A stretch of 64,000 bases of DNA from Hellea sp039977295 (GTDB taxonomy: Bacteria > Pseudomonadota > Alphaproteobacteria > Caulobacterales > Maricaulaceae). The stretch is taken from positions 496,001 through 560,000 of the forward strand of contig JBDWDN010000009.1 in NCBI GenBank assembly GCA_039977295.1, read 5' to 3'. The notes under the pieces were generated by a model that saw only the letters and a list, made by a program, of their open reading frames with translations, was not told where the DNA came from and did not search any database. A program made the position numbers and the translations under genes. Each line of letters starts with the position of its first letter. Position 1 is the first letter of the stretch. Shown here one piece after another: positions 1 to 8,655 of this stretch.

Positions 1-88
1 CCGCGCGAGGTTTAAATGCGCCGCTCTCTTCCCACATCTTATAGAGGCGTTGTTCGGCGTCTTGCGGATTAAATTTAGTCTCAAGCAT
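1..88 (-). CDS. valS: valyl-tRNA synthetase, N-terminal fragment
   Basis: The first 29 or so residues, starting at an ATG at 86-88 on the minus strand, read MLETKFNPQDAEQRLYKMWE and continue with ESGAFKP. This matches the conserved N-terminus of class I valyl-tRNA synthetases, which charge tRNA-Val. The gene runs off the left edge of the window. It lies directly downstream of popZ, an order common in alphaproteobacteria. A hairpin with a T-run between the two genes suggests separate transcription. Confidence 0.85.
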   Translation of the reverse strand, partial: MLETKFNPQDAEQRLYKMWEESGAFKPRA

Positions 89-107
89 TGCGGCGTTATC
101 CTAACGT

Positions 108-142
108 AAAAAGCCCCGCCCCCTCATATAAAGGGCGAGGCT
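108..142 (-). terminator. Rho-independent terminator after popZ
   Basis: Read on the minus strand, AGCCTCGCCC and GGGCGGGGCT form a 10-bp stem with one mismatched position. The stem is followed at once by TTTTT. It sits 46 bases past the popZ stop and just before valS, so it should end popZ transcription. Confidence 0.7.
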
Positions 143-187
143 CGTTTAGCTGTGCTCTACCCTGAAACAACAGGGATTTAAAGAGTC

Positions 188-1831
188 TTATTTCCCTGAT
201 GAAATGCGTTTCACTTCTTTTGTGACAGCGCGTTCCACAATGCCCTTAAGATTGGCGTCGAGCCACTCTTTGAGCATAGGCTGCAAAGCTTCCATAACAA
301 GGTCGCCAATACGGTCACCGCGTTCAGCAACCGTTGCTTTTTCTTCGACAACATTTGTCAGAGACGCAAAGGCCCCAGCTGTCGCTGTCTCTGTAACTTC
401 GTCAATAATTGCGTCTGATGTTTTGGCTCTGGCCATTTTGGGAGTCTCCTCGATGTGGGGTTCTTGGTGGGGTTCTGGGGTGTTAGATTCGGGAATTTCA
501 ATGTCTAAATCTTGGGCGTCAGCTGCCTTATCGGCCAATATGTCATCTAATTGAGATAAAGCTGCATCAATATCGTCGGGCTCGGAATCTTCTGCAGCGT
601 CTTCATGGTTTTGATCTGTGGCCGCAGCAGTAGCTATGCTGACGGCGCCTAATCCAGCGGCGGCGGCCAGGCCTTTACCGAGCATAGAGTCCGCAGTCGC
701 AGCGTCAGCCTCAGCTTGGGCCGCGATCTCTTTAAGGGAGAGGGCCGCAGGCTCAGCTACATTTTCAGCTGCATTTTCATTTTCTGGCGCGGGAATTTCT
801 GGAATAGTGAGCTCTTCGGAGAGCTTTGTCTCGTCATCCAAGGTCATCGACAAGATTTCATCCATCACATCATCTGCGCTGGCATCATCATCAATATCAT
901 TCGTTTCCGCTGGTACGGCCTCGGCGACCGGTTCATCATGCAATGGCTGTTCCGTTAGATCAGCCATAAGGGATTTAACCAAATCCATATCAGGATCGGT
1001 GCCCGAGTTTTTCACCTCTTCAATATCGTCATCGCCAAAATCGAGTTCTGCCAACAAATCTTCCGCAGGGTCAATAACGCGGTCACCCATGTCACTAGAA
1101 GCAGCCTCGGCCTCTTGATAGGTAGCGCTATCTTCGAGCATATTATCCAGCATCAGAGACAAATCATCCTCTAGGGGCTCTACGGCCTCTGAAGGTGATG
1201 GTTTCGTCTCTGGGCTCGAAGGTTTGGCGACACCCGCTGCGCTGCCTAAGCCAAGCGCAGCCATCGCCCCGCCCATAAGCCCGCCAGAAGGTTTAGGCGT
1301 TTCAACGCGGCTGATAATCTCATCATCCATTTCAGCAATAAGGTCGTCCAGTTCGTCGTCAAAATCAGAGGCGTCCTCGGCGGCATCCGTTTCACCCACG
1401 GCCAAATCTAGCGTGTCATCCATGGCGAGCGGTTCCGCGCCTGTTTCCCCTAGCTCAGATTCATCTAAAGGGATTTCAAGGTCAAGGACATCATCCATAA
1501 CCTCGTCAGACATAGCAGGTGTTTCGATTTGCGGAATTTCGAGCGCGCCAGAAGGCTCGACATCCATATCGCCGATTAAGGCTTCGATATCCATATCGAT
1601 CGTAGGCGTCTCATCCGAGATTACATCTAAATCAAGGGTATCAACCTGCACGAGCTCTGCCACATCGCCAATTATGGCCTCTGTCTCCAAAGCGTCATCG
1701 ACAACCATATCACCAGTCTCTTGCCCCTCATCATCGGCAATGATCTTACGAATGGACGCTAAAATATCCTCCATGCTCGGATCTTGGCCATCCGCCATGT
1801 TACTATTCGTGTCCGGAGTCTGTTCAGACAT
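188..1831 (-). CDS. popZ: PopZ-type pole-organising protein (DUF2497)
   Basis: About 547 residues. The N-terminus (MSEQTPD, then SMEDILASIRKIIADDEG) and the C-terminal 45 residues (LQPMLKEWLDANLKGIVERA) are the two conserved blocks of PopZ/DUF2497 proteins. In Caulobacter PopZ forms a polar matrix that anchors the ParB-parS centromere and recruits cell-cycle regulators. Between the blocks lie roughly 430 residues of very acidic, low-complexity sequence rich in Asp, Glu, Ala and Met. Caulobacter PopZ is only about 177 residues, so this linker is unusually long. The ATG at 1831 is preferred over one 24 bases upstream because GGGAAG lies just ahead of it. The assignment is strong; the linker's role is inference. 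Confidence 0.85.
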   Translation of the reverse strand: MSEQTPDTNSNMADGQDPSMEDILASIRKIIADDEGQETGDMVVDDALETEAIIGDVAELVQVDTLDLDVISDETPTIDMDIEALIGDMDVEPSGALEIPQIETPAMSDEVMDDVLDLEIPLDESELGETGAEPLAMDDTLDLAVGETDAAEDASDFDDELDDLIAEMDDEIISRVETPKPSGGLMGGAMAALGLGSAAGVAKPSSPETKPSPSEAVEPLEDDLSLMLDNMLEDSATYQEAEAASSDMGDRVIDPAEDLLAELDFGDDDIEEVKNSGTDPDMDLVKSLMADLTEQPLHDEPVAEAVPAETNDIDDDASADDVMDEILSMTLDDETKLSEELTIPEIPAPENENAAENVAEPAALSLKEIAAQAEADAATADSMLGKGLAAAAGLGAVSIATAAATDQNHEDAAEDSEPDDIDAALSQLDDILADKAADAQDLDIEIPESNTPEPHQEPHIEETPKMARAKTSDAIIDEVTETATAGAFASLTNVVEEKATVAERGDRIGDLVMEALQPMLKEWLDANLKGIVERAVTKEVKRISSGK

Positions 1832-1918
1832 AGTCTTCCCTTGGTAATCCAGCAAATTCCCCTTGCCGTTAAGACAAAGTTAAGACAACACGTCACAATT
1901 GTCTAGATGCGATAGGAC

Positions 1919-3643
1919 TCAATTTTGGGGGGAAATCAGGTCAGGACGTTCTTTCTCACTAATAATGCCAGGATCGAGGTCTTTGACGACGGATGGCTCT
2001 GGTAATTCGCGCCGTTCTTGCGTCTCAGCCTCAGGTAGGGACACATCTTCTTGGGGACTATAATCAGGCTTATCCCCCGTCAGGCGATCAATCCCAGTCT
2101 TAGCCCCGTAAACAGCATCACGCGGCAGGCCGACCGCAGTTTCGCCGATCGTTTCAACGGCTTTGACAATGCCTGTTGGCTTAACGAGGTTGACAGCGGC
2201 CTCACCCAAATCACCTGGAATTTCAATAATTTCATCCGCAACGTCTTGCACAAATTCAGGCACGTAACGATCAACCACCGCCGTCATGCCCTGATATCTC
2301 ACCGTGTCAAAGTTTTGCGTTGGGTCATAGGCTTCGACTTGCAAATTGATACCTTCTGTGTCGAAAACCCCCAGTGTGGTGAGGAGTTGAAAGGTCGCCG
2401 CGTTTACATTACGCTCGGCTTCGACCACGGATAATTTCGCATTTAGCACTTCTTGCTCAGCGTCCAACACGTCAAGCGTCGTCCGTGTTCCCACTTTTTG
2501 TTCTAAATCGACACCTTCAAATGCGACCTCAGCAGCCGTGACTTGCTGGCGGCTGGCGCGCAGGGAAAGGCGGGCGGCATCAAGCTGCGCCCAAATTTGA
2601 GCAACCGTCTGATCCACGGCAAGTTCTGTGTCACGCACTTCAAAAGCAAGGCGGGTTTTGGCATGTTTAGCTTGACGAACACGGGATTGGTTAAGTCCGC
2701 CTGTGAAAATTGGAATGGTCAATTGAGCCGTTAGCGAAGCCTGATCGGCCTCGCCTATTCCCAAAACCTGATCATAAGAGGTGCTGGCCGTTCCGTTAAG
2801 TGACAGCACCGGACGAGACGCCGATTTAGCCACATCAATGGCCGAACCTGCTGCTTCTTCATTAAAGTAAGCGGCTAAAAGTTGTGGATTGTTTTCACGT
2901 GCAAGCGCGATGGCGACCTGCAGCGAGCGCGGGAGTTCAAATTGCGGCACGCGCTCTAGCGCGACAGGCGGATGCCCAATAATGCGCGTATAGCTCGCGC
3001 GGCTGCTTTGCAATTGGGCTTCCGCTTGGGCGAGGCCTGATTCTGCGGCGGCCTGACGGCTTTGCGCTTGGGCAATGTCGGTACGCGTGCCTTCACCTAC
3101 ATCAAAGCGGTCTTTGGCCGCAAGCTGTTGTCGGGCAAGCACCATAACGTTGTTTCGGCGAATCCGCGCTGTCTCTTCGTCTCGCACGACATCAACATAA
3201 GCATTAGCCGCGGAGAGAAAAATACTCTGCTCTGCGTTACGCAAGCCTTCGCGCGCCGCAAGGATAGAAGATTTGGCTTGTTTTTTCAGCGCTTTGACGC
3301 GCCCGCCCTGATAAATGGGCTGAATAATTTGAAGTTGAGCCGAATGTGGGTGGCCATTAACGCTGCCCCCTGTGGTTCCTGAAAATGGGTTGCTACTGGA
3401 CGGTGTTTTTGCAGCCGTATATCCGTAACTGCCAGAGGCGTTTGCCGTTAGGCGGCCTTGGGCCCTTGCTTGAACATAGTTCTCGTCAACTTCACGCACG
3501 CGGGCCCGCTCTGCTTGCAGCCGCGGGTTAGAGTTATAAACCGAGATCAACGCCTCTTGAAATGTCTCAGCAGAGGAAAGCGAGGCGCTGGCCAGCGTCG
3601 CCAAAATTGCGAGGCCTGAGACTGTTTTCTTAAAGGCTAACAT
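1919..3643 (-). CDS. TolC-family outer-membrane efflux/type I secretion protein
   Basis: 574 residues. A signal peptide (about 1-25, ending ASASLSSA) precedes two outer-membrane-efflux repeats; ETFQEALISVYNSNPRL is the typical first helix of the mature TolC fold. The TolC trimer forms a channel across the outer membrane and periplasm for efflux pumps and type I secretion. The protein is longer than usual TolC homologues (470-500 residues). The extra C-terminal ~100 residues are acidic and Pro-rich with no membrane segments. AGGAT precedes the ATG. It sits upstream of popZ on the same strand, with an 87-base gap. No dedicated pump genes are adjacent, so its partner is unknown. Confidence 0.88.
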   Translation of the reverse strand: MLAFKKTVSGLAILATLASASLSSAETFQEALISVYNSNPRLQAERARVREVDENYVQARAQGRLTANASGSYGYTAAKTPSSSNPFSGTTGGSVNGHPHSAQLQIIQPIYQGGRVKALKKQAKSSILAAREGLRNAEQSIFLSAANAYVDVVRDEETARIRRNNVMVLARQQLAAKDRFDVGEGTRTDIAQAQSRQAAAESGLAQAEAQLQSSRASYTRIIGHPPVALERVPQFELPRSLQVAIALARENNPQLLAAYFNEEAAGSAIDVAKSASRPVLSLNGTASTSYDQVLGIGEADQASLTAQLTIPIFTGGLNQSRVRQAKHAKTRLAFEVRDTELAVDQTVAQIWAQLDAARLSLRASRQQVTAAEVAFEGVDLEQKVGTRTTLDVLDAEQEVLNAKLSVVEAERNVNAATFQLLTTLGVFDTEGINLQVEAYDPTQNFDTVRYQGMTAVVDRYVPEFVQDVADEIIEIPGDLGEAAVNLVKPTGIVKAVETIGETAVGLPRDAVYGAKTGIDRLTGDKPDYSPQEDVSLPEAETQERRELPEPSVVKDLDPGIISEKERPDLISPQN

Positions 3644-3741
3644 TCGATATCCTGTTATTCAATTTCGCGTATCTTTAAACACCCTGCTTATCTACGCGCC
3701 CAATACAGAGCAGACCTATAGGAGTTAGGGTTAATACGGAC

Positions 3742-4395
3742 CTAAAATACAAATTCCGCTTCAGCTGCAAATCCTGGCAAAACGGGAGCGCTAGCATCGA
3801 AGACGACGCGCTCTCCAACCGAACTGCCAGCTTTCGTATAAACGCAGACACGTCCAACGGGGCCGTTTTGCACCAAGCAAACCAGCCGGCCATCATTGGC
3901 GAGTTGATCTAGCCAGCTTTTTGGCACCTCAGAAACAGCGCCGTTCACGAAAATCACATTAAAGGGCCCATGTTCAGGCGCGCCGGCTTTGAGGCCGCCT
4001 TTTACAACGGCGGCATTGGTAATATCAGCTTCAACCAAATGGGCCGTGGCGTTCTCTACCGCTTCATCCGTCTCTTCTAGGCCAACAACCGTTTCCCCCA
4101 AATGCGCCAAGATAGCGGTCGAATATCCGCGTCCACAAGCAATATCGAGCACGACATCTTCGGGGTTAATATCAGCGGCTTGAACCATTTTGGCAAAATC
4201 ACGCGGTCTTATCATCGTGCGGCCATCGCCCAGATCAACATGGGCATCACCATAAGCTAGCGCATATTGAGCTTTAGGGACAAAGGCTTCGCGGGCAACA
4301 GATCGGAACGCGCCTAGCACCTCTAAATCCGTCACGTCGCTCGTGCGTATTTGACTTTCAACCATGTGGTTGCGGGCAGCGGAAAAATCGAACAT
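3742..4395 (-). CDS. protein-L-isoaspartate O-methyltransferase family protein
   Basis: 217 residues. The N-terminal segment FDFSAARNHMVESQIRT and the SAM-binding motif VLDIACGRGYSTAIL (about residues 83-97) are characteristic of the PCMT family, which methylates isoaspartyl residues in damaged proteins. Canonical enzymes have G-x-G-x-G in this motif; here it is A-C-G-R-G, a divergence common in the alphaproteobacterial subgroup encoded beside TolC. It is probably transcribed separately from the tolC-like gene, which starts 98 bases downstream. Whether it still repairs isoaspartate is not certain. Confidence 0.8.
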   Translation of the reverse strand: MFDFSAARNHMVESQIRTSDVTDLEVLGAFRSVAREAFVPKAQYALAYGDAHVDLGDGRTMIRPRDFAKMVQAADINPEDVVLDIACGRGYSTAILAHLGETVVGLEETDEAVENATAHLVEADITNAAVVKGGLKAGAPEHGPFNVIFVNGAVSEVPKSWLDQLANDGRLVCLVQNGPVGRVCVYTKAGSSVGERVVFDASAPVLPGFAAEAEFVF

Positions 4396-4512
4396 GTGTA
4401 ACTCAGATATTTTAATTGGCCCCCGCTATAAACCAGCCGCCCCGTCCCGCGCAATGCCCTATTGTCGCATATAGCGCATACAAATTCGTCAGCGATCAAG
4501 CGCATTTTCGCG

Positions 4513-4541
4513 TTGCGCTTCGTTATTAGTCTGGCTATAGA
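4513..4541 (+). promoter_or_regulatory. sigma-70-type promoter of tRNA-Cys
   Basis: TTGCGC (4513-4518) and TATAGA (4536-4541) are separated by exactly 17 bases. They place a start site about 6 bases before the tRNA. Hexamer quality and position both fit a stable-RNA promoter. Confidence 0.6.
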
Positions 4542-4554
4542 CGCGTCCTTACGA

Positions 4555-4628
4555 GGCACCATGGCGGAGAGGATACGCAGCGGATTGCAAATCCGTGTAC
4601 CCCGGTTCGAATCCGGGTGGTGCCTCCA
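4555..4628 (+). tRNA. tRNA-Cys (anticodon GCA)
   Basis: A complete cloverleaf can be drawn. The 7-bp acceptor stem pairs GGCACCA with TGGTGCC. The anticodon loop TTGCAAA holds GCA at 4587-4589. The T-arm is CCGG-TTCGAAT-CCGG type (4601-4617). The discriminator is U73, the identity base for Cys, followed by an encoded CCA (4626-4628). The steroid island starts within 60 bases of its 3' end on the opposite strand, so it is a possible island boundary, but no second copy of its 3' end was found in the window. Confidence 0.97.
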
Positions 4629-4685
4629 AAATTTCATTTAGCCACACTCAATATGAAAAAATAGTTCTCCTGCTACGAGGCCGTT

Positions 4686-5099
4686 CTAATGCTGCGTAAT
4701 ATTCGAAGGTCCCCAATAGGCTTTCATCTCTGTGACTTTGCCGTCCTCATTAAACCTAAAGGTATCAATGACGTCGATGGTCATGCCGCCTTTTGGTAGT
4801 TCAACCGCTACGGCAATGTCGGGATCAACATTTGTCATGGCGCCTACAGATACGGTGAAAGCAAAAGCGGCGCTATTTCCGGCGATACGAGTTTGGCCTT
4901 GTTGCTCTAATCTGGCGCCATTTTTTACAGCCATAGTATAGAATGCGAGGATGGCCTCTTTGCCTTCTTTGGCCGGCGTCCCCACGGGGTCTGTGACAGT
5001 TGCGTCATCAGCATAAAGGTCCGCAATGCCTTGCGCGTCTTGCGCGTTGAACAAATCAAAATAGGCCTGAACAGCGGCTTTCATATCTTCGGACATCAT
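4686..5099 (-). CDS. ksi: Delta5-3-ketosteroid isomerase
   Basis: 137 residues, SnoaL/NTF2-like fold. It aligns along its length with Comamonas/Pseudomonas ketosteroid isomerase, which moves the double bond of 3-keto-Delta5-steroids to Delta4. The catalytic residues are present in conserved context: Tyr13 (VQAYFDLFN), Asp37 (ATVTDPVG) and Asp112 (IDTFRF), matching Tyr14, Asp38 and Asp99 of the Comamonas enzyme. AAGGAG lies ahead of tandem ATGs. It is the last gene of the long minus-strand steroid operon, 30 bases after the MaoC gene. This is the clearest single marker that the cluster acts on steroids. Confidence 0.88.
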   Translation of the reverse strand: MMSEDMKAAVQAYFDLFNAQDAQGIADLYADDATVTDPVGTPAKEGKEAILAFYTMAVKNGARLEQQGQTRIAGNSAAFAFTVSVGAMTNVDPDIAVAVELPKGGMTIDVIDTFRFNEDGKVTEMKAYWGPSNITQH

Positions 5100-5129
5100 A
5101 AACTCCTTGGGATCTTTTTTCGGGTAAAT

Positions 5130-5588
5130 TTAAGGGTAGTAGCGGCTGATCGTATCGACAACGCAGGCAGGTTTCTCTTCGCCTTCAATCTCGATGGTCA
5201 CGCGCAAGGTCGATTGGTATCCGCCTGGAACCTCTTTGATTTCCAAGAACTCACCGTGGCCTCGCACGCGTGACCCCGATTTTACAGGGTTTAGGAAGCG
5301 CACTTTGTCTGTGCCGTAATTAATGCCCATGCTCATGCCTTTGATCTCTAAAATCTCTGGCATAAGTTTCGCCGCAAGCGAGAGGGTCAGATAGCCATGC
5401 GCAATCGTTGTCCCAAAAGGGCCCGTCTTCGCACGGTCTTCATCAATATGAATCCATTGATGGTCGCCCGTGGCATCGGCAAAAGTGTTTATCCGCTCTT
5501 GGCTGATTTCCATCCAATCGGAAGGTCCTATCTTAAGGCCTTCTTTGCCAAGTAAATCCCCTGGCGCGTCGATAATTGTTTGTACCAT
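5130..5588 (-). CDS. MaoC-like (R)-enoyl-CoA hydratase
   Basis: 152 residues forming a single hot-dog domain. The hydratase-2 signature GD-x4-H-x-D is seen with Asp42 and His47, the likely catalytic dyad, and is followed by HGYLTLSL. Family members hydrate trans-2-enoyl-CoA to 3R-hydroxyacyl-CoA. Its place between ipdF and ketosteroid isomerase, with gaps of 15 and 30 bases, points to a beta-oxidation step on a steroid side chain or on an opened C/D ring. The exact substrate cannot be read from sequence. Confidence 0.8.
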   Translation of the reverse strand: MVQTIIDAPGDLLGKEGLKIGPSDWMEISQERINTFADATGDHQWIHIDEDRAKTGPFGTTIAHGYLTLSLAAKLMPEILEIKGMSMGINYGTDKVRFLNPVKSGSRVRGHGEFLEIKEVPGGYQSTLRVTIEIEGEEKPACVVDTISRYYP

Positions 5589-5603
5589 GTTTATGCCCGC
5601 CTT

Positions 5604-6392
5604 TTATGCGTGTTGTGATGATGTTGATATGACTTCCCCAGTCATATAGCTAGAATAGTCCGACGCAAGGAAGACCATAACATTAGCCTGCTCCCAAACC
5701 TCACTACCCCGCCCATAAGCTTCTTTCGCTTCAAGCTCGGCTAATAATTCTGGGCTGGTGACTTTGTGCAGGAAAGGATGGAGCGCAAGGCTCGGCGCAA
5801 CGGCATTGACGCGAATGCCAAATTCCGCGCCTTCAAGACCTGCGCAGCGCGTTAGTGCCATGACGCCCGCTTTCGCCGCCGCGTAATGCGCCTGCCCCTT
5901 TTGCGCGCGCCACCCCAGAACCGAGGCATTATTAACGATAACACCGCCTTTATTATCTTTCATATATTGCATGACCGCGCGGTTTATCCTGAAACAGCCA
6001 TTGAGCGTGACGTCTAACACCACCATCCATTGCTCATCGGTCATATCGACAAGATTGGCTGTGCCGCCAAGACCCGCATTATTAATCACGACGTCAATGC
6101 CGCCGAGAGACTTTGCGGCCTCTTTAACCAAATTATCGACATCGGTTTGAACGGTTACGTTACAGATCGCATAGTCTGGACGCTGCCCAGTTTCAGCTTC
6201 GAGCGTATCTTGCGCTTTTTGCAGACGGCCTTCGTGGATATCCGAAATGAAAACCCGCGCGCCCTCCTCGATGCATTTCTTCGCAGCCGCAAAGCCAATG
6301 CCCGTGCCCGCCGCCGCGGTAATGACAACACGTTTGTCTTTGAGCAGGCCATGGCCCGGAACGTAATTTGGTTTGCTTTTAAGATCCGTCAT
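5604..6392 (-). CDS. ipdF: IpdF-like SDR, C/D-ring hydroxyl-CoA oxidoreductase
   Basis: 262 residues. A Rossmann cofactor site (VVITAAAGTGIG), NNAG, and the YAAAK catalytic pair identify a classical SDR. The unusual TAAAGTG nucleotide-binding motif, GHGLL near the start, VLGWRAQ before the active site and the ending SSQH match mycobacterial IpdF (Rv3559c), which acts on the hydroxy-indane-dione CoA thioester during C/D-ring breakdown. The ATG at 6392 lies 8 bases past the stop of the upstream ACAD. Longer readings extend into that gene and lack SDR sequence. The family match is recalled, not searched. Confidence 0.78.
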   Translation of the reverse strand: MTDLKSKPNYVPGHGLLKDKRVVITAAAGTGIGFAAAKKCIEEGARVFISDIHEGRLQKAQDTLEAETGQRPDYAICNVTVQTDVDNLVKEAAKSLGGIDVVINNAGLGGTANLVDMTDEQWMVVLDVTLNGCFRINRAVMQYMKDNKGGVIVNNASVLGWRAQKGQAHYAAAKAGVMALTRCAGLEGAEFGIRVNAVAPSLALHPFLHKVTSPELLAELEAKEAYGRGSEVWEQANVMVFLASDYSSYMTGEVISTSSQHA

Positions 6393-6400
6393 AATCCGGT

Positions 6401-7573
6401 CTATCCTTTCATCACGGGCTGGCCGCCGCGCGGTTCTTTGGGCATGCCCAGCGCGCGCTCGGCAATAATATTGCGCTGTATCTGGTTCGTGCCGCCATAA
6501 ATTGTATCGGCGCGAGAATAGAGAAACAGCTTTTGCAGCGAAGAGAACTCGCCGTCTCGGATGGCTTCTGCCTCTGCCCCCATAACATCCGCCGCCAACT
6601 CGCCTAGATCGCGGTGCCATGTCGCCCAGAAAATTTTAGACATGAAATCAGCGCCCGACATTTGCCCGCTCTCGGCGCTGCTAAGGGTGCGCAGGAAGCC
6701 AAATTTCATAATCTTTAATTCGGCATAGGCTTTGGCAATACGGTTTCGGATTAGCGGGTCCTTTGCCGCGCCGTTTTTCTTGGCCAAAGCGATGATTGCA
6801 TTCAGCTCATTCTTAAAGGTCATTTGCTGTCCAATAGTGGAGGTGCCGCGCTCAAACCCCAGCAGCGCCATAGCGATTTTCCAGCCTTCGCCGACCCCGC
6901 CAACAATATCGTCGCCGGAGCATTTCGCTTCCGTGAAATAGACCTCATTAAACTCAGAAGAGCCGCTCATCTGTTTGATGGGACGGATGTCGATGCCGGG
7001 TTGATCAAGCTTGACCAATAAAAACACGAGGCCTTTATTACCGACAGACCCAGCCTCGGCCCGCGCGACCACGAAAATGTAATCAGATTCTAGGGCCAGC
7101 GATGTCCAGACCTTTTGCCCGTCAATAATCCACTCGCCGCCCTCAAGCCGGGCTTTGGTTTTAACATTGGCAAGGTCAGAGCCCGCGCCGGGTTCGGAAT
7201 AGCCTTGGCACCAAAATTGCGTTCCGCTTTTAATACCCGGCAAATATTTTTGTTTCTGCGCCTCTGTGCCAAAGGCCAATAAGGTCGGCGCCAAAAGGGT
7301 CTCACCAATATGGCCGCACCGACCCGGGCCGCCATGCGCGGCATATTCTTCGGCCAAGGCAATGATATCTTTATCGCTCGCGCCGCGGCCGCCAAACGCC
7401 TCTGGCCAATCCGTCCCAATCCATCCCGCCTCTCCGAGCTTGGCTTCCCAAGTTTTGCGTAGCTCTGGAAAAGCCTCCTCGTCGCCTGGTACGCCGCGTC
7501 CGCGCAGGCATTCATAATCGCCGCAAAGATTGTCGGTCAGCCATTCGGAAAATTCTTGGCGCAAAGCACTCAT
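6401..7573 (-). CDS. acyl-CoA dehydrogenase, catalytic-type subunit (FadE30-like)
   Basis: 390 residues with full ACAD layout: N-terminal helical domain, a middle beta domain with CQGYSEPGAGSDLA, and a C-terminal helical domain ending near IYGGTNQIQRNIIAERALG. The usual MCAD-type Glu in Y-E-G-T is replaced by Gly, but Glu241 in F-E-R-G lies where isovaleryl-/long-chain-type enzymes carry their base. Sequence flow resembles mycobacterial FadE30 of the C/D-ring pathway. It overlaps the next upstream ACAD (7570-8652) by 4 bases. That partner lacks a base, so the two probably form an alpha2beta2 heterotetramer of the ChsE/FadE type. Confidence 0.82.
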   Translation of the reverse strand: MSALRQEFSEWLTDNLCGDYECLRGRGVPGDEEAFPELRKTWEAKLGEAGWIGTDWPEAFGGRGASDKDIIALAEEYAAHGGPGRCGHIGETLLAPTLLAFGTEAQKQKYLPGIKSGTQFWCQGYSEPGAGSDLANVKTKARLEGGEWIIDGQKVWTSLALESDYIFVVARAEAGSVGNKGLVFLLVKLDQPGIDIRPIKQMSGSSEFNEVYFTEAKCSGDDIVGGVGEGWKIAMALLGFERGTSTIGQQMTFKNELNAIIALAKKNGAAKDPLIRNRIAKAYAELKIMKFGFLRTLSSAESGQMSGADFMSKIFWATWHRDLGELAADVMGAEAEAIRDGEFSSLQKLFLYSRADTIYGGTNQIQRNIIAERALGMPKEPRGGQPVMKG

Positions 7574-8652
7574 GCCGCGTCTCCCAAAAGATTATCGGCG
7601 AGGCGCGCATAATCCCGCGCCGAACTTCCAAAAATCGCGCGGTTAGCGCGGGCCCGTTTGAAGAAATAATGGAGCGGATATTCCCACGTAAACCCAATGC
7701 CGCCATGAAGCTGTATCGCGTGTCCCGCAACCTCAAAAAATGCGTCAGAGGCATAAGCCTTAGCGATCAGCGCCGCCTCCACCTTATTACTCTCATCAGC
7801 TGTCGCTGCGGCATAAACAGCGCTCCGCGCGGCTTCAATCATGATAAACATATCGGCGCAGCGATGCTTGATGGCTTGAAAGCTCGCAATGGGGCGGCCA
7901 AATTGTACACGCTGGGCGGCATATTCCACGGTCATCTCAAGGCATTTTTGCGCCCCGCCAACGCATTCCGCCGCGAGGGTGATAAAGGATGTTTTGACAA
8001 CCTTATCGAATTGCGTGAGCGCGCCCTCACCCAGAATGAGAACATCGCTCAGAGCGACATTTTCTAGCTCTACATTGGACAGGCTTCGCGTTGGATCCAT
8101 CGTCTCAATAGCATTTGCTGAGACTCCATCGACTGTTTTAGGAATCCCAATAAGTTTGAGTCTATCACCAGAGCGAAGAGACATAAGAAGCAAGTCAGCC
8201 TGAACGCCGTAAAGAACACTATTCACGCGGCCCGACAATTTGCCCTCATTAATTGTGAGCGCGTCGTGGCCATCAGTATAGGCTATTAAAACCTCGCCCG
8301 TAGCAATCTTAGGCAACCAGTCACGCTTGGCCTCATCTGTTCCAAAGGCTGAAATCATATCCGCGGAGATTGTGCATGTTGGAGAAAAGGGAATACTAGA
8401 AAGCGCGGCGCCCAGCTCTTCCATAATAACAACGCGGCCTAAATCCCCTAGCCCCGCGCCGCCATAGTCCTCATCAATGGCGATACCCGCCATTCCAAGC
8501 TCGGCGGCAAAACTTTTCCACCCCGCCGCATCAAAACCTATACCCGCTTCATAGATCCGCTCTGGCCCTTTTCCGCCATCATACACGTCCTGAAGAAAGC
8601 CGCGTGCGGCCTCTCTTATCATGTCATGATCTTCGGAAAACGGAAAAGCCAT
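7570..8652 (-). CDS. acyl-CoA dehydrogenase, FAD-binding partner subunit
   Basis: 360 residues. The ACAD fold is shown by FSEDHDMIREAARGF at the start, YAAQRVQFGRPIASFQAIKH in the FAD-contact region and IQLHGGIGFTWEYPLHYFFKRA near the end. It lacks F-E-R-G and the Y-x-G-T loop, so no catalytic Glu is visible. Such partners supply FAD contacts in heterotetrameric steroid ACADs. The 4-base overlap with 6401-7573 supports pairing. The substrate would be a CoA thioester of the degraded C/D rings or propionate side chain. Confidence 0.8.
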   Translation of the reverse strand: MAFPFSEDHDMIREAARGFLQDVYDGGKGPERIYEAGIGFDAAGWKSFAAELGMAGIAIDEDYGGAGLGDLGRVVIMEELGAALSSIPFSPTCTISADMISAFGTDEAKRDWLPKIATGEVLIAYTDGHDALTINEGKLSGRVNSVLYGVQADLLLMSLRSGDRLKLIGIPKTVDGVSANAIETMDPTRSLSNVELENVALSDVLILGEGALTQFDKVVKTSFITLAAECVGGAQKCLEMTVEYAAQRVQFGRPIASFQAIKHRCADMFIMIEAARSAVYAAATADESNKVEAALIAKAYASDAFFEVAGHAIQLHGGIGFTWEYPLHYFFKRARANRAIFGSSARDYARLADNLLGDAA

Positions 8653-8655
8653 AGC

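Noticed and set aside
1224..1847. Plus-strand Ser-rich frames opposite popZ
   Set aside because: They are antisense images of the acidic low-complexity linker (Asp/Glu codons read as Ser/Ile) with no support of their own.
4332..4637. Minus-strand open frame of 101 codons starting in the tRNA
   Set aside because: It is a translation through the complement of the tRNA-Cys gene and its promoter, a well-known artefact.
4686..4710. TGCGTA near the end of the ketosteroid isomerase gene
   Set aside because: It has no partner half-site at 24 or 39 bases and lies inside coding sequence, so it is probably chance.
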